Shown: piece after piece, positions 37,282-47,756 of the stretch
Layout: each line of letters begins with the position of its first letter
Numbering within the stretch: the first letter of the stretch is position 1
Origin: Coffea arabica
Taxonomy: Eukaryota > Streptophyta > Magnoliopsida > Gentianales > Rubiaceae
Direction of reading: 5' to 3'
DNA: 64,000 bases
Assembly: GCF_036785885.1 (NCBI RefSeq)
Contig: NC_092312.1
Location: 15,084,001-15,148,000, forward strand
The notes under the pieces: model-generated
Told to the model about the DNA's origin: nothing
The model's input: the letters and a program-made list of their open reading frames with translations, nothing else
Databases searched by the model: none
Made by a program: the position numbers and the translations under genes

Positions 37282-37418
37282 TTTTTTTTTTTCTAACATT
37301 TTCTTGACGAAAGCAAGAATTCGATAAATAAATCTAACTTTTCGAGCAACATTCAAAAGTCGACAACTTTTGAAGGCGCTCAAAAACTTATCTACCCAAC
37401 CCAAACCCCACAAGTACC
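37282..37418 (-). mobile_element. small poly(A) retroposon with perfect 15 bp target duplication
   Basis: A 137 bp insert beginning on the plus strand with a T-run, flanked by identical 15 bp copies of GATGCAACCATACTT (37267-37281 and 37419-37433). The A-tail and long duplication are the marks of LINE-driven retroposition. The body (minus-strand GTACTTGTGGGGTTTGGGTT start) has no tRNA-like boxes that I can see, so it could be a truncated LINE or mRNA end, not a SINE. Confidence 0.8.
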
Positions 37419-37433
37419 GATGCAACCATACTT

Positions 37434-38218
37434 TCGTTTACTCTTCGTTGCAGGCACAGTAAATGATGAACCGATGTTTTCCTTCCCTTTTGTATGTTAA
37501 GTGGGAAGGTAGTCAGTTTGTTTAATGCTCTGTGTCAGGTCATTAAAAGGATGTAGCACACCTCTGTCTTCATCCCACTGACGTGGCTTTCCAATTTCCA
37601 AGCCTTCAATCACGTGGAAGAAAAGGATAATAAATTTTTTTATTCAAAAAGTCATTGACATTATGGTCACCATCAAACGTCAGATTTTATCGGAAGAAAT
37701 CTACACAAATTCATTATCATTGATCTGTAATTGTGATAATTATTGCTATCAAACAAACGGGTGGTTATGGCTAATTTTGTTCTAACGTCATGTTTTTAAT
37801 CAGTCTAGTCATAAAGTAGGTTATCTTTTGGTCTTATTTTGATAAAAATAAATAAATTTAAAAAATACACTATTAAATGGGATGTGGGTATACTAATAAT
37901 ATATACACTATCATTATTAAATACATATTATATTATGCAAGATGTGAATTTTAAATTAAAAGTTTTATTAATTGTCATATATTTAATGATAATAATATGT
38001 ATATTATTAGTATATAAAAGATTAATTCAAAATTAAAATACCATTTTGCAACAATGTTGAAAAAAATGTATAAAATGTTATCTCAACCATACATTTTTTC
38101 TAAACTTAAAATCTGAGCTATCCTACCTGTAAACGTTTCTAGAAAGCCATCAGTTCAGCAACCGTTCCAGTCCGTTATTGTCTCCAGCCTTTAATTCATC
38201 ATCCACAATCTCCTTACA
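37434..38218. other. spacer between LINE and Helitron 1
   Basis: AT-rich spacer. Short AT-rich open frames (for example 37839-38036) are low complexity and non-coding in appearance. Nothing assignable. Confidence 0.4.
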
Positions 38219-40660
38219 TCTATATCTATATAAATTTGAGAAGGGATTTTCAGGAACAAGCCTCCACAACCCTTCCCACTCTCAACTCTATTTTCCTAGC
38301 ATTTTACATTTATCTTATTTCGTAACAAATATCATGGGCCCATTACATCCCCACGTTTCCCTCAAATAAGAAGTTAATTCCAACTAAAACTCCCACGTTC
38401 TCTCAAACAAAAATGTAACTTCCACTTACATTAAAACTCTAACACTCCCACGTTCCCTCAAACAAAAAAATAACTTCCACTTACATTAAAACTCTTCCCA
38501 CTTACAATATAGTTGGTACTTGGCCCCTGATCCAACGGAATTGAGGATTGCACTTGATCTCTTCCCAACTGCCACGGAATATACTTGGTACTACTTTTGG
38601 GAATTACTACTTTTGGGAATTACTCTTACAATTTCACTCCACACCCACATTTCCATTTCAATTAAAACCCTTTCAATCAACTTCCTTCTCGAACCTCTCT
38701 AATTAGCTTCACAATAGAACATGGCCGTTTACAGGCATGTCATCAACACCTGAATTTCAAACTCGCAAGATTGCAACGGAGGAAACATTTGCTAATGAAA
38801 CGAAAAGGACGCCACCACGGTCCCGCACAAGAATTGGAACAGTTCCAACAATTTTGCGCCGACGAAAGAGAAATCTCACATCAACTACGATGGATAAAAT
38901 CTCGACTACATCGACTCAAACGCCGCGCCAATCAAATTAGAAGTTTCGGTACTATTTATTCTTTTAATATTGATATTCTTTTAATATTGAAAACCTGATC
39001 ATATCATGAGTTGTGCTCATGATGTGACTTATGTAGTTTTTACCCCAAACTCTTAATATGGTAACATATTGTAGTACCATCAATTTTGATCACGAAAAAT
39101 AATACTACTATTAATTATGAGTTGTGATCTGTGGAGTTTCTTCATTACTTTGAAATAAGATGTTTAGAAGGTTGACATTAAGAGATTACTACTAGCGGGT
39201 AGGTTTGTTTTTTGTGTTTTGGGTTTTTTTTTTTTTGGCAGATTTTGTGTCTTACTGCATTACATGTCCTTGGGCTATTCAAATCGGGATAAAATCATGT
39301 CGTGCCCAAACTCTCTCCGGATAAAATCTTACATATATATATATATATATTAAAAATTTCGAACTCTGGAAAAAATCCTATATTTCTTAAGCGTCAAATA
39401 AAATGAATCCCCCAACATACTCGAACCTTAGTTATATATTTAGTCGCAAAATTGTCTCAACAGCTTGTGTGTGTGTTGTAGTCGATGGATCCTAGGAATG
39501 AGGTTCTAAAAAAAATTAAAATTCATGTCACATCTTGATTGTGCTATGCATGGGCACAATCCAGAATTAGATGGGTTCCATTGTTTATAAGAATCAAGTT
39601 AGAAGTTTCGCCACTATTTATTCTTTAAATATTGGTATTTTCATTATACTTACAATTATTAATAATATTTCTAATATTATAATATTATTATTGTTTTCAT
39701 TGTTTATAAGAATCAAGCCGGTATTATCTATTCTTTATATATTGCCATTTTCATTATAATTGCAATTATTAATAATATTTTCAATATTATAATATTATTG
39801 CTGTTTCCATTGTTTATAAGAATCAAGTTAGACGTTACAGTACTTATTCTTTAAATATTGGTGTTTCCATTGTTATTTCAATTATTAATAATATTCTCAA
39901 TATTATATTATTATTGTTGTTTTCATTGTTTGTAAGAATCAAGTTAGAAATTTAGGTCTTATGTATTCTTTAAAATTTGGGAATATTATTGGGATTATTA
40001 TTGTACTTCTAAGTATTAATAACATTTCGAATATTATAATATTATTGTTGTTTTCATTGTTTATAAGAATGTGGAAATAGTACCAATTGTTTATAAGCAC
40101 TTTAATAAATGCCACCGCAAGCTCCCCAATGGCTTTGTTAATATGTTACATGTTAACAAATAGTACTAAAAGCTATTATTGCATATGCAGTGGTCAATCC
40201 TAATGAATAGGATCACTACAATCTTATCTAATATCAAAGGTTAACATAAATATATTGTCATTTTTACTACCAAAATTGACAATTTGTTTGAGGCAATAAT
40301 TAACATAATAAAAAATATATTTTACTATTCTAAATGTTTAATTACATATCATAAAAAATATAGTGACTCAAAACTCATATGGTCGAAATCATGCTTCACA
40401 TTTCACATCGAGTTCACCCACTAAATAATGTCTCAAACATAAAATATTATCAACTACTATCAGAAACATTACCAAATTAAGGATAGATTTTCTCAAATCT
40501 TACTATTAAATACACATATTACCATTCATTAATTAAAAAATAATATTTTATAATATTATTTTATAGTAAAATAATATTTTATTATTTTTAAATTCTTCCA
40601 TAGATTGTAATTTTTTTTTAATAATGTAAGCACCGTGCGTAGCACGGGTATTCACACTAG
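38219..40660 (+). mobile_element. Helitron 1, non-autonomous (2442 bp)
   Basis: The 5' end TCTATATCTATATAAATT is preceded by A. The 3' end has a hairpin ACCGTGC-GTA-GCACGGGT followed by ATTCACACTAG and then T. TC at the start, a 3' hairpin about 10 bases before CTAG, and insertion between A and T are the Helitron hallmarks; no target duplication is expected or seen. The 5' part contains repeated phrases such as ACTCCCACGTTC.CTCAAACA. An open frame at 38771-38998 rich in Lys, Arg and Glu (LEQFQQFCADEREISHQ) is unrecognised. No Rep/helicase domain, so mobilised in trans if at all. An AT-rich tandem array fills 39579-40075. Confidence 0.85.
39579..40075 (+). repeat. AT-rich tandem repeat, about 4 units of 110-131 bp
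   Basis: The phrase CATTGTTTATAAGAATCAAG (with small changes) recurs at 39579, 39698, 39808, 39924 and 40055. Each time it is followed by TTATTCTTTAAATATTGG-like sequence and an AATATTATAATATTATT palindromic block. A related half unit occurs upstream at about 38928-38990 (AGAAGTTTCGGTACTATTTA), so the array probably grew from the Helitron's own sequence. Confidence 0.85.
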
Positions 40661-41447
40661 TTATCCTAAACTTCTCGAGAAAGAAAGAAGTTATGCACCT
40701 ACTCACAAAATTAATTGGATGTGGGTTCTTCAACTTGGGTTTAAAGTTTATAGGGCCCTCGTTCAGTTACCAATTGGCTAGATGTGGGTTTCTTATGGAT
40801 TCCCCTTAGATTACTCTTAACTAGTGTGAATGCACGGTGCTAACATTATTGAAAAAATGAAAATAAATGGGTGAATTAAAAAAGATTAAAAAATTATACC
40901 AACACAATTAAAATATAATATTTATCTAACAATAGTTTGAAATATGATAGAATGTGTATATTATTCAAAAATTACTTTTTTTGGAAGATAGATCCTGAAA
41001 AAATAATAGAAATTTATATTAGAAAATGAATTATATATGAATAAAAATGAATGTAATTAAATGTTGTTAACATGAAATACTTACAAATATTATGCATTCG
41101 ATTTGATAATCTTGCATGAAGGTACGAACACTCTTCACACCAATCAATTTTTAGTACAAAAATCAAAATTGGTGATTTAATTAATTCTGTTGAATTTTGT
41201 AGAATGCGTACTACAAATGAAAATGCATGATCTTTGCATGAATTGATTTGTTGGTTAAACAACCTATCACCATTGTCCTGAGAATTAAGTACGTGCGAAA
41301 TTTAAAATTATTGTATTTTGTTTACATAGTTTATAAATAGCATTATAAAAAATAAACGTATATCAAGAAATTCTACCTTCCTTTATAGTTCTCTGAGATA
41401 AGAAGCGTCACAACCAAATACGAATCATGCATGTCTGTCCTGTAGAT

Positions 41448-41598
41448 TAGAGTGTGTTTGGATTGCATTTTTCATGAATTTTTCGTTGGAAAATTACTGT
41501 AGCGATTTGATGTATGTGAGGTAAAAATGTGATAGAGAAATGTGTTCACGAAAAACAAGGCCATTTTTCATCGAAAAATGGCTATCCAAACAAGCCTA
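41448..41598. mobile_element. MITE (151 bp) in Helitron 2
   Basis: Termini TAGAGTGTGTTTGGATTGC and the inverse of GGCTATCCAAACAAGCCTA form an inverted repeat with a few mismatches. The inner part reads GCATTTTTC and its mirror. No convincing target duplication was found, so the superfamily (hAT-like by terminus) is tentative. Confidence 0.6.
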
Positions 41599-42405
41599 AG
41601 ATGCATGTTACTACTGGAATCTTTGATTTGTATGTTAACATTATACCTTTTTGACAAATAAAATGTTATATACAATATAGAAAAATTTGTTCAAATTAAA
41701 GGTACATGAAATTAATTACCTAACAACAGTGTTGACCACGTTATTGCAATGCATACATACTGTTTTTAAAAAATGACCTTCACATAGTTGTCCACAATTT
41801 TTGCATAACTTATAGAACATGTTTTCTATGTTAATGCTCTGAATATAAGTAAGTATTTAAAAATATTTAATCTAGTAAGAATGAAAGAAGGTATTTGTTA
41901 TGATTATAAATTTAAAAAATTTGTGTAGTAATTAAATTAAATAGAGTAAGTTTACCGTATGCATGATTGTATATTCGGATATTCATATTCTTTTTGAATT
42001 TGCTATCAATAATGCTTGTGATGTTGTAAAATTGTTTGACCTCAACCACGTAAATAACTTTCGAGCACATGTATCATTTTCAAACCTACAATTTTTTGAA
42101 ATACATGTTGATTAGAGAATGAAATAACATTAAAAGTTTGATGTAGTGTTACTGATGGAACTCACCAATTATGCAGGTATCGAAAAAAATTTAAATTGTG
42201 ATTGATATACAATTTGCTTGTTCCAATTGTACAAAGTGATGGTCCTGCATAGTATGGTTATATTCGCTAAAAAACTATTAAAATATATAGAATATAAGTA
42301 AAAACATTTGATTTATCTCTGAAATTTCGTACGCAAATATCACATGCTAGTAAAATATTATTTTTTGTAACAAACTAATATTATAGAATTTGTAGTATAC
42401 ACAAT

Positions 42406-43066
42406 AAGGTTCCGTTTGATAAAACTAAATCTGAATTTTGAAGTGTGAATTCTGAAATCTGAATAGTGAAATAATTAATTTGCTAAATTTTAAACACTAA
42501 AAAGAAATATATGAATGTCTGAATTTTAATGCTAAACCTATTTATAATATTTGATAAATATTTATAACTGAATGTTTAATAAATTAAATTTGATAATTTT
42601 GCCCTTATATCTTTTCACCCAAAAAAAAAATAGAACCTATGATTTAATTAGCTAAAAATTAGGTATGAAAATGATAATATTTATTTTTAAATCAAATTAA
42701 TATAAAAGATGAATTATATTATATGAGAAGTATAGAAAAAAAGTGAAAGTCATTCAAAAGAGAGAAAAGATAAATAGAAAATCATTAGATAGAAAATATT
42801 AGATTGTTTAATTATATAAGAATTTTGAACATAATTAATAAACAATAGTAGATTTGGTAGATAAGATAAGGTAAGTGAAATAATTCTATTGATTATTATC
42901 AGAATTAAGTATTCAGTTAGGATTCTTGAGTTGAAAAAAATACACACAAATTCAGCACTACTTAACAAGTTCAGCAAATGAATTTTCATTTATCAAACAC
43001 TCAAAACATCTGAATGTCTGAAAAAATTCAGATTCAGCATTTTTTTATGTTATCAAACAGACCCTA
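42406..43066. mobile_element. MITE-like element (about 660 bp) in Helitron 2
   Basis: Left end AAGGTTCCGTTTGATAA is mirrored by TTATCAAACAGACCCTA at the right; both sides then carry CTGAATTT-type words. No target duplication was identified. A related shorter element lies at 58436-58726. Confidence 0.55.
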
Positions 43067-43424
43067 AGTTGATACTCAAATCGCCGATGGGGCAAAGTTT
43101 GCCTAAATAAGCTTTATAGTGTCCTAATTCCTTGCAAAAAAAAAAAAGCGCTAAATAGTCCTAATTCGCATCGCAAGTTATAGTAACGTGTTAGTGGCAT
43201 CTACGCTTAATTTTTTTGGGTCAAAATCTAGACCTAATTGGTTCTGCTGTTTCTTGATCATGTTGTATGCTTCCGAATTAAAATTGTATTAAAATAGCAT
43301 GTGAATGAGTATTTGTCTTTAATTAAGGAGAAAAAAGGATTTAAAATATAAATAACAAACTATAAACGATTTATGAAGTAGATTATGAGAAAGTTTTAAA
43401 TTTTAAATTTGACTGATGATAGAG

Positions 43425-45134
43425 TGATAGGTTGCAATTTATTCATTTATTTTATTATTAATTCCCCCTATTACCTGACTTGATGTGGATTAATTGCTGG
43501 ATTCTACTCATTTTTCTTAATTTACGTATATTTCAGGGAGTAGAACAAACAGATGATAACAAGTATCAATTTGATAGAAAAGGAGAGCAAGTAGCAGCGC
43601 TTGTCTCAGGGGCAATTTTGGAAATGGCAGAAATCTTTGGGCCCTTTCTTTTGGGCATGGGCTGAACCGAAGAAGGGCTTTGTTCCTTCCCTGGCTGGAG
43701 AGCTGCGGCAGCAGGCAGGAGAAAAGGAGGGGATAAAAACCAAAAAAAAAGAGGGGAGAGGGGACGGCTGGCTTTTTGCTGGGCCCTTCATCCGTAGCTT
43801 AGGAGAAATTTTTGACTTGACTTGACTGGGACTTTTCTTGTTAGTTTTCCTTTGGCTTTTCTCCACGCATGTGAGGAGGAAGCAACTTTCTCTTTTAGCT
43901 TTGACTTTTCCTCCTTGTACCGCTGGTATGGTTTTGCCATACGGATGCTGGGAATAATAAATAGATTCAATTGCAGCTTGAGACTTTCATTTGCGTTCTT
44001 ACTGTTCGACGAATTGCAACTTCCTGAAACGCAGCTAATGGCTGCTGGTTTCTTTCCAATTTCCCGTGGATTTAGTTCATCAATTATGAGCTAATTTTCC
44101 AATCCTAGTCAAGGAGTAACGAAGGCTCTGGCTCGCCTAAAAATTGTGAGATCGATTTAATTTAATCTTTCCCTTTTCTTTATTGGTATTCGTATATTCC
44201 CTGATTACTATGCTTATGGTTATTTAATTAGTTGATTGTCTTGGATCCGGATAATTAATTGATTTGGTAATCTACTATCAATTGGGGTATTAAATTCGTA
44301 ATTGTTTAATTACCTCAAAATAGTGACAACTGGCACGATTAGATTCGTGTCAGGGGGATACGCGGGCTAATCTAAAATAACCCTGGTAGTGTGTTATTTG
44401 GTTAGAATAGGGCTCCTCTAATACGTAAGACAATTGGGGAATTAAATTCTACGGGCGTACCTAGGATTATTTCTCAATTAGAGCAGTGATTAACGGGCGT
44501 ACCTTGATCACCGACACAGTAAGAAGGGGTTGACTGCCATCGTTTGTTTGGTAGTTATAACCTATTTATTGATAAATAATTGGGATTGCCTTGCATCAAT
44601 GATCAATTAGGTGAACCGTTGCTGAATTTACTTCTTGGCTAGATCTTTAGTTAATATTTCCTTGATTGTAGTGGATTGCCATTTGACTTTTAATTGCCTA
44701 CTTTATTTTATTTTTGAATGTTTCCTTGTTTTAATTGATTTAGACCTTTAATTATTGTTATCCTGAGTTCGGTAAATTGTGGTTTAATTTCTAGTTAGTT
44801 GTTTATTTTTATTTTCTCATTGGAATTTAGTTAATTATCGCCGTTCCTACAAAATCACCCCCTGTGTTATTTTGAATTTCTTAAGAAACAAATATACTCA
44901 GTCTCTGTGGATACGACCCTACTTGTCCTGTCTACAAATTCATAATTATTTGTGAAAAGGAATAACCATTCCACTCGGGTATATCGGATCAAGCAAACTC
45001 TTCGGGAACAGGGTGAATCAAGTAACCCATTGCACACCTAGAGTCCCTGCTCCAGTACTTGGAATTGGATTTTGGTCATTTTAACTGACAATTAGGTTTA
45101 ACTTTATTATTGCACAGGTTTCGACAACCTGTTA
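43425..45134. mobile_element. fossil solo LTR, probably Ty3/gypsy type (1.7 kb)
   Basis: The ends TGATAGGTTG and CAACCTGTTA are near-inverted, and the insert is flanked by a 5 bp duplication TAGAG (43420-43424 and 45135-45139). The pre-insertion sequence is visible in the second copy of the host repeat near 47085-47105. No internal retrotransposon region remains, so it is a solo LTR. Assignment to Ty3/gypsy rests on a CTCTGTGGATACGACCCTA phrase that I associate with such LTRs; this is from memory. It is an old relic. Confidence 0.7.
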
Positions 45135-45377
45135 TAGAGTTGGTTATAACCCACTACTTTTTATGCATTAAAATAAATACAAAAATCTATAACCCACTAC
45201 TTGTTCCTTTTTTAGAATTTTTTTTAGGGTTAAATATAGTATATCCCTTAACTTTACATTTAGCTGCACTTCACTCCCTCAACTTTACATTTAGTTGAAC
45301 ATTTGTGATTTTTTTGAAACGTGATTGTAATTTGTAAAGCTCATTTATAGGGGTGATTATAGGGTTAGTGTGGTGAC

Positions 45378-46870
45378 TAGAGCTGTTAATCGAATCGGGT
45401 AGCTCGCGAGCCGAGCTCGACCCGGCTCGATAAGAGCTCGACTCGGCTCGTTTACAGAGAGAAACGAGCCGAGCTCGAGCTCTACTTAATACTCGTTTAT
45501 TAAACGAGCCGAGCACAGCTCGGCTCGTTGAAGCTCGTGAGGCTCGAAGGGTAAGGGTATTGTCGTCATTTCATCGTATATGTGGTACTAAACCTAAGTC
45601 ATCTCCCGTCTGTACTCTGTAGCCCTAATTTTTCTTTCCTCTTTTACTAACCTTTTCCCGCATAGCAGCCATGAGCCATCACCCTCCATTCTCAGTCACA
45701 CGCCTCACGCCGCACGGACCCTCCATTCTCACCGCCAGACGCCATCCCTAACCTCCCCTATTTCCTTTTTCTGTCAACTCTTTTCCAGTTCCACACCCGC
45801 AGCCGCACCCTCCATTCTCACCACTGTCACCGACTCACCATAGGAAGCAGCCGCACCCTCCTTCTCGTGACTCCATGAGCAGCACCATACGGAGCCACCT
45901 CGGTAGAGCCAGGGGCTATGCTCGGAGCACTGGGATGCATCACCCCAGAAGTCCTTGAGAAATATCTTAAAGTGGACTTTAAGGAGCCAGTGCGGTTCAA
46001 AGCCGGAGCACAGATCTTCTCAGAAGGTGGGCTTGACTACTTGGGAAACCCCAACCTTGTCCATGCTCAGAGCATGCTGGCAGTGCTCGGCTTCCAAGTT
46101 GTTCTCATGGGTCTTGTTGAAGGATATAGAATCAATGGTCTTGAAGGCGTCGAAGAGGGCAATGATCTCTACGGTGGCCAGTACTTTGATCCTCTTGGTT
46201 TAGCCGATGACCCTGTTACCTTTGCTGAGCTTAAGGTGAAGGAAATCAAGAATGGAAGGCTTGCAATGTTCTCCGTGTTCGGTTTCTTTGTCCAAGCTAT
46301 TGTCACTGGCAAAGGCCCTCTTGAAAATCTCTTGGACCATCTTGACAACCCAGTTGCTAACAATGCCTGGTCTATGCCACCAAATTTGTCCCCGGATCGT
46401 AAACTTTTCTTGCTTTGTCTGGACTAAAATTTGTGAATGGAAACTTTTTTATTAATTTATATTTATTTTGCCCAAGTATATAAAGCGATTGAGCTCATGT
46501 ACCGTCACAGATCCGCGATAGATGATCTGTTTTGGACATTTTGGTCATTGATGTGTTGTGAAAATGTTGAATTGAAGATGATAAATCAGGGAAAGTTTAT
46601 CTTCTTTTGTTAGGCTAAATACGAGTGTGGCGGGACCTGATGTGGTATCTCCCGTAGACGAGCTCGAGCTCGAGCTTGATGAGCTCGGCTCGATCTCAAA
46701 CTCGAGTTCGAGCCCGAGCTCGAGTTTTCTACCAGTACATCGAGTCGATCTCGAGCGCCTTGTGAAACTCGAATTATTAATCGAGCGAGCTCGAGCTAGC
46801 TCGATTAAAGGTTCGAGTCGATCTCGATTGTTCTATGCTCGAGGTCGACTCGACTCGTTTAACAGCTCTA
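45378..46870. mobile_element. hAT-type element (1493 bp) carrying an Lhcb3 fragment
   Basis: Termini TAGAGCTGTTAATCGAATCG and the inverse of the right end (TAGAGCTGTTAAACGAGTCG) match at 18 of 20 positions. The 8 bp target-site duplication is perfect: GTGGTGAC at 45370-45377 and 46871-46878. Subterminal regions of about 170-215 bp on both sides are dense in GAGCTCGAG/GAGCCGAGC words, as in the MITE at 30975-31437. The centre is host-derived: a C-rich 5'-leader-like stretch and most of a chlorophyll a/b-binding gene with some 3' flank. No transposase. A well-bounded, gene-carrying non-autonomous element, apparently young given the perfect duplication. Confidence 0.9.
45918..46427 (+). pseudogene. 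captured Lhcb3-type chlorophyll a/b-binding protein fragment
   Basis: The open frame begins [20 protein letters not shown], continuing in the donor from the usual RWA just before, and reads without introns through [39 protein letters not shown] and [20 protein letters not shown] to [10 protein letters not shown]. This is the C-terminal two thirds of a light-harvesting complex II protein. ITPEVLEK and VDFKEP wording favours Lhcb3 over Lhcb1/2. A one-base deletion after NNAW replaces the expected [10 protein letters not shown] by an unrelated tail; the original TAA is still visible at about 46401 in the other frame. The N-terminus with transit peptide and first helix is missing. It cannot enter the chloroplast as is. 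Upstream C-rich sequence from about 45650 may also be donor-derived. Confidence 0.85.
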
Positions 46871-47219
46871 GTGGTGACAAATATTTTTAATTATAAAAAT
46901 GTAACGTTGTATTAAAATAACATACGAATGAGCATTTGTCTTTAAAAAAAAGTTGGTAATTTTTTTCCCGAAAAAATAAGTTTTAAATCTATCGAATTTC
47001 TTTTTAAGGAGTAAAAAAGATTTAAAGTATAAATAACAAATTATAAACGGTTTATGAAGTAGATAGTTGAAATATTTGATTGGTGATAGGGTTGGTTATA
47101 ACCCACTACTTTTTATGTATTAAAATAAATATAAAAATCTAGAAAAAAGAATGAGAAGTTTGGAAGCCATTGAGAGGGTCTCTACTAAAAATCTCTTTTG
47201 CAATACATATAGATATAGA

Positions 47220-47756
47220 TTGGGTTCTCCAACTGTTAACCTCCCGAGTGTTTTTAATTTAATTGAGTGTGTGTTTCTATCTCTCGACAGAAAAATACTC
47301 ACAAAATTAATCACTTCACCTTATTTATCCTCCTTTAACCTAAATTTTACAAAACAAAATTAGTCAATGAAGATCAAACAAAAAAAATAATTCAAACATG
47401 AATAAACCAGTATGGAGATGAAAACATCCTCTGACTTCTTTAGTCTTAATCTAGCGTTATTTCCTTTATCAAAACAAGGAAACTAAAAAAGTACTCTTGA
47501 TCTCTACCATGTCAACAGAAAACAAAAAAAAGGTAAATTAAATAGGTCGTCTTATTTTATGTTGACAGAATTCGACAAATTCAAAACAACAGCATCTTAG
47601 ACACATATTTCTGTCCGATATAAGTATTTATTCTAGTTTAAAATTCTTAACTTCTGCTGTGGATGCAATAATTTGAAACCTTCAAACACCCATTGAAACA
47701 AATTAACAAAAAAAAAAAAAAAAAGTACGAACTTCTGTTGCGATGATAATCGATAA
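47220..47756. other. 3' flank of the SDR gene
   Basis: AT-rich sequence between Helitron 2 and the SDR stop codon. An A-tract at about 47707-47724 lies 30 bases past the stop. On the minus strand this region includes the SDR 3' UTR. Nothing else assignable. Confidence 0.4.

Larger units (their letters stand above)
33385..37433 (-). mobile_element. L1-type LINE, internally deleted, with three later insertions
   Basis: Reading on the minus strand: an ORF1-like tail (about 37430-36492, ending with a basic MKRKAPVDGES region and NAL) overlaps by ATGA the ORF2 start at 36495 (MRILSWNCRGMG, typical of the plant L1 endonuclease). About 40 bp later the sequence jumps to reverse-transcriptase homology (SDNVLIAYEVLEFLRKAKKG, then LAALKLDISKACDRV near 36170). 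So most of the endonuclease and the N-terminal RT are deleted. An FSDETMVFF motif at about 35860 stands for FADD. The C-terminal part at 34286-33459 ends in the zinc-binding region (WKRLWSLRIPSIIQFFVWR). An A-rich 3' end lies near 33385. Several stops and frame changes are present; not active. Insertions: hAT 34534-35735, SINE 36215-36374, retroposon 37282-37418. Confidence 0.85.
43275..47145. repeat. direct repeat pair within Helitron 2
   Basis: A segment of about 230 bp occurs twice in the same orientation: 43275-43424 continuing at 45140-45190 (split by the solo LTR), and 46905-47145 (unsplit). Shared landmarks include TATTAAAATA.CAT.YGAATGAG, TTTATGAAGTAGAT and GTTGGTTATAACCCACTACT. The unsplit copy serves as an empty-site reference for the LTR insertion. 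Confidence 0.75.
40820..47219 (-). mobile_element. Helitron 2, non-autonomous, about 6.4 kb with nested elements
   Basis: On the minus strand the 5' end is TCTATATCTATATGTATTGC (from 47219, preceded by A). The 3' end is AGCACCGTGCATTCACACTAG (ending 40820, followed by T). Both ends match Helitron 1; the 3' hairpin has lost its second arm. Nested inside: small MITEs at 41448-41598 and 42406-43066, a solo LTR at 43425-45134 and a hAT element at 45378-46870. Without the LTR and the large hAT about 3.2 kb remains. No helicase domain seen. The 3' end is secure. The pairing with this 5' end is inferred from family match and could be wrong if two partial copies are joined. Confidence 0.6.

Noticed and set aside
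39579-40075. CRISPR-like array
   Set aside because: Units are 110-131 bp, contiguous and AT-rich with no short repeat/unique spacer pattern, and the genome is eukaryotic.
41448-43066. 8 bp target duplications for the small MITEs in Helitron 2
   Set aside because: I compared the flanks at several offsets and found no match better than chance, so only the inverted repeats are claimed.
43480-44094. open frames of 60-90 codons
   Set aside because: They lie within the fossil solo LTR and show no host gene similarity.
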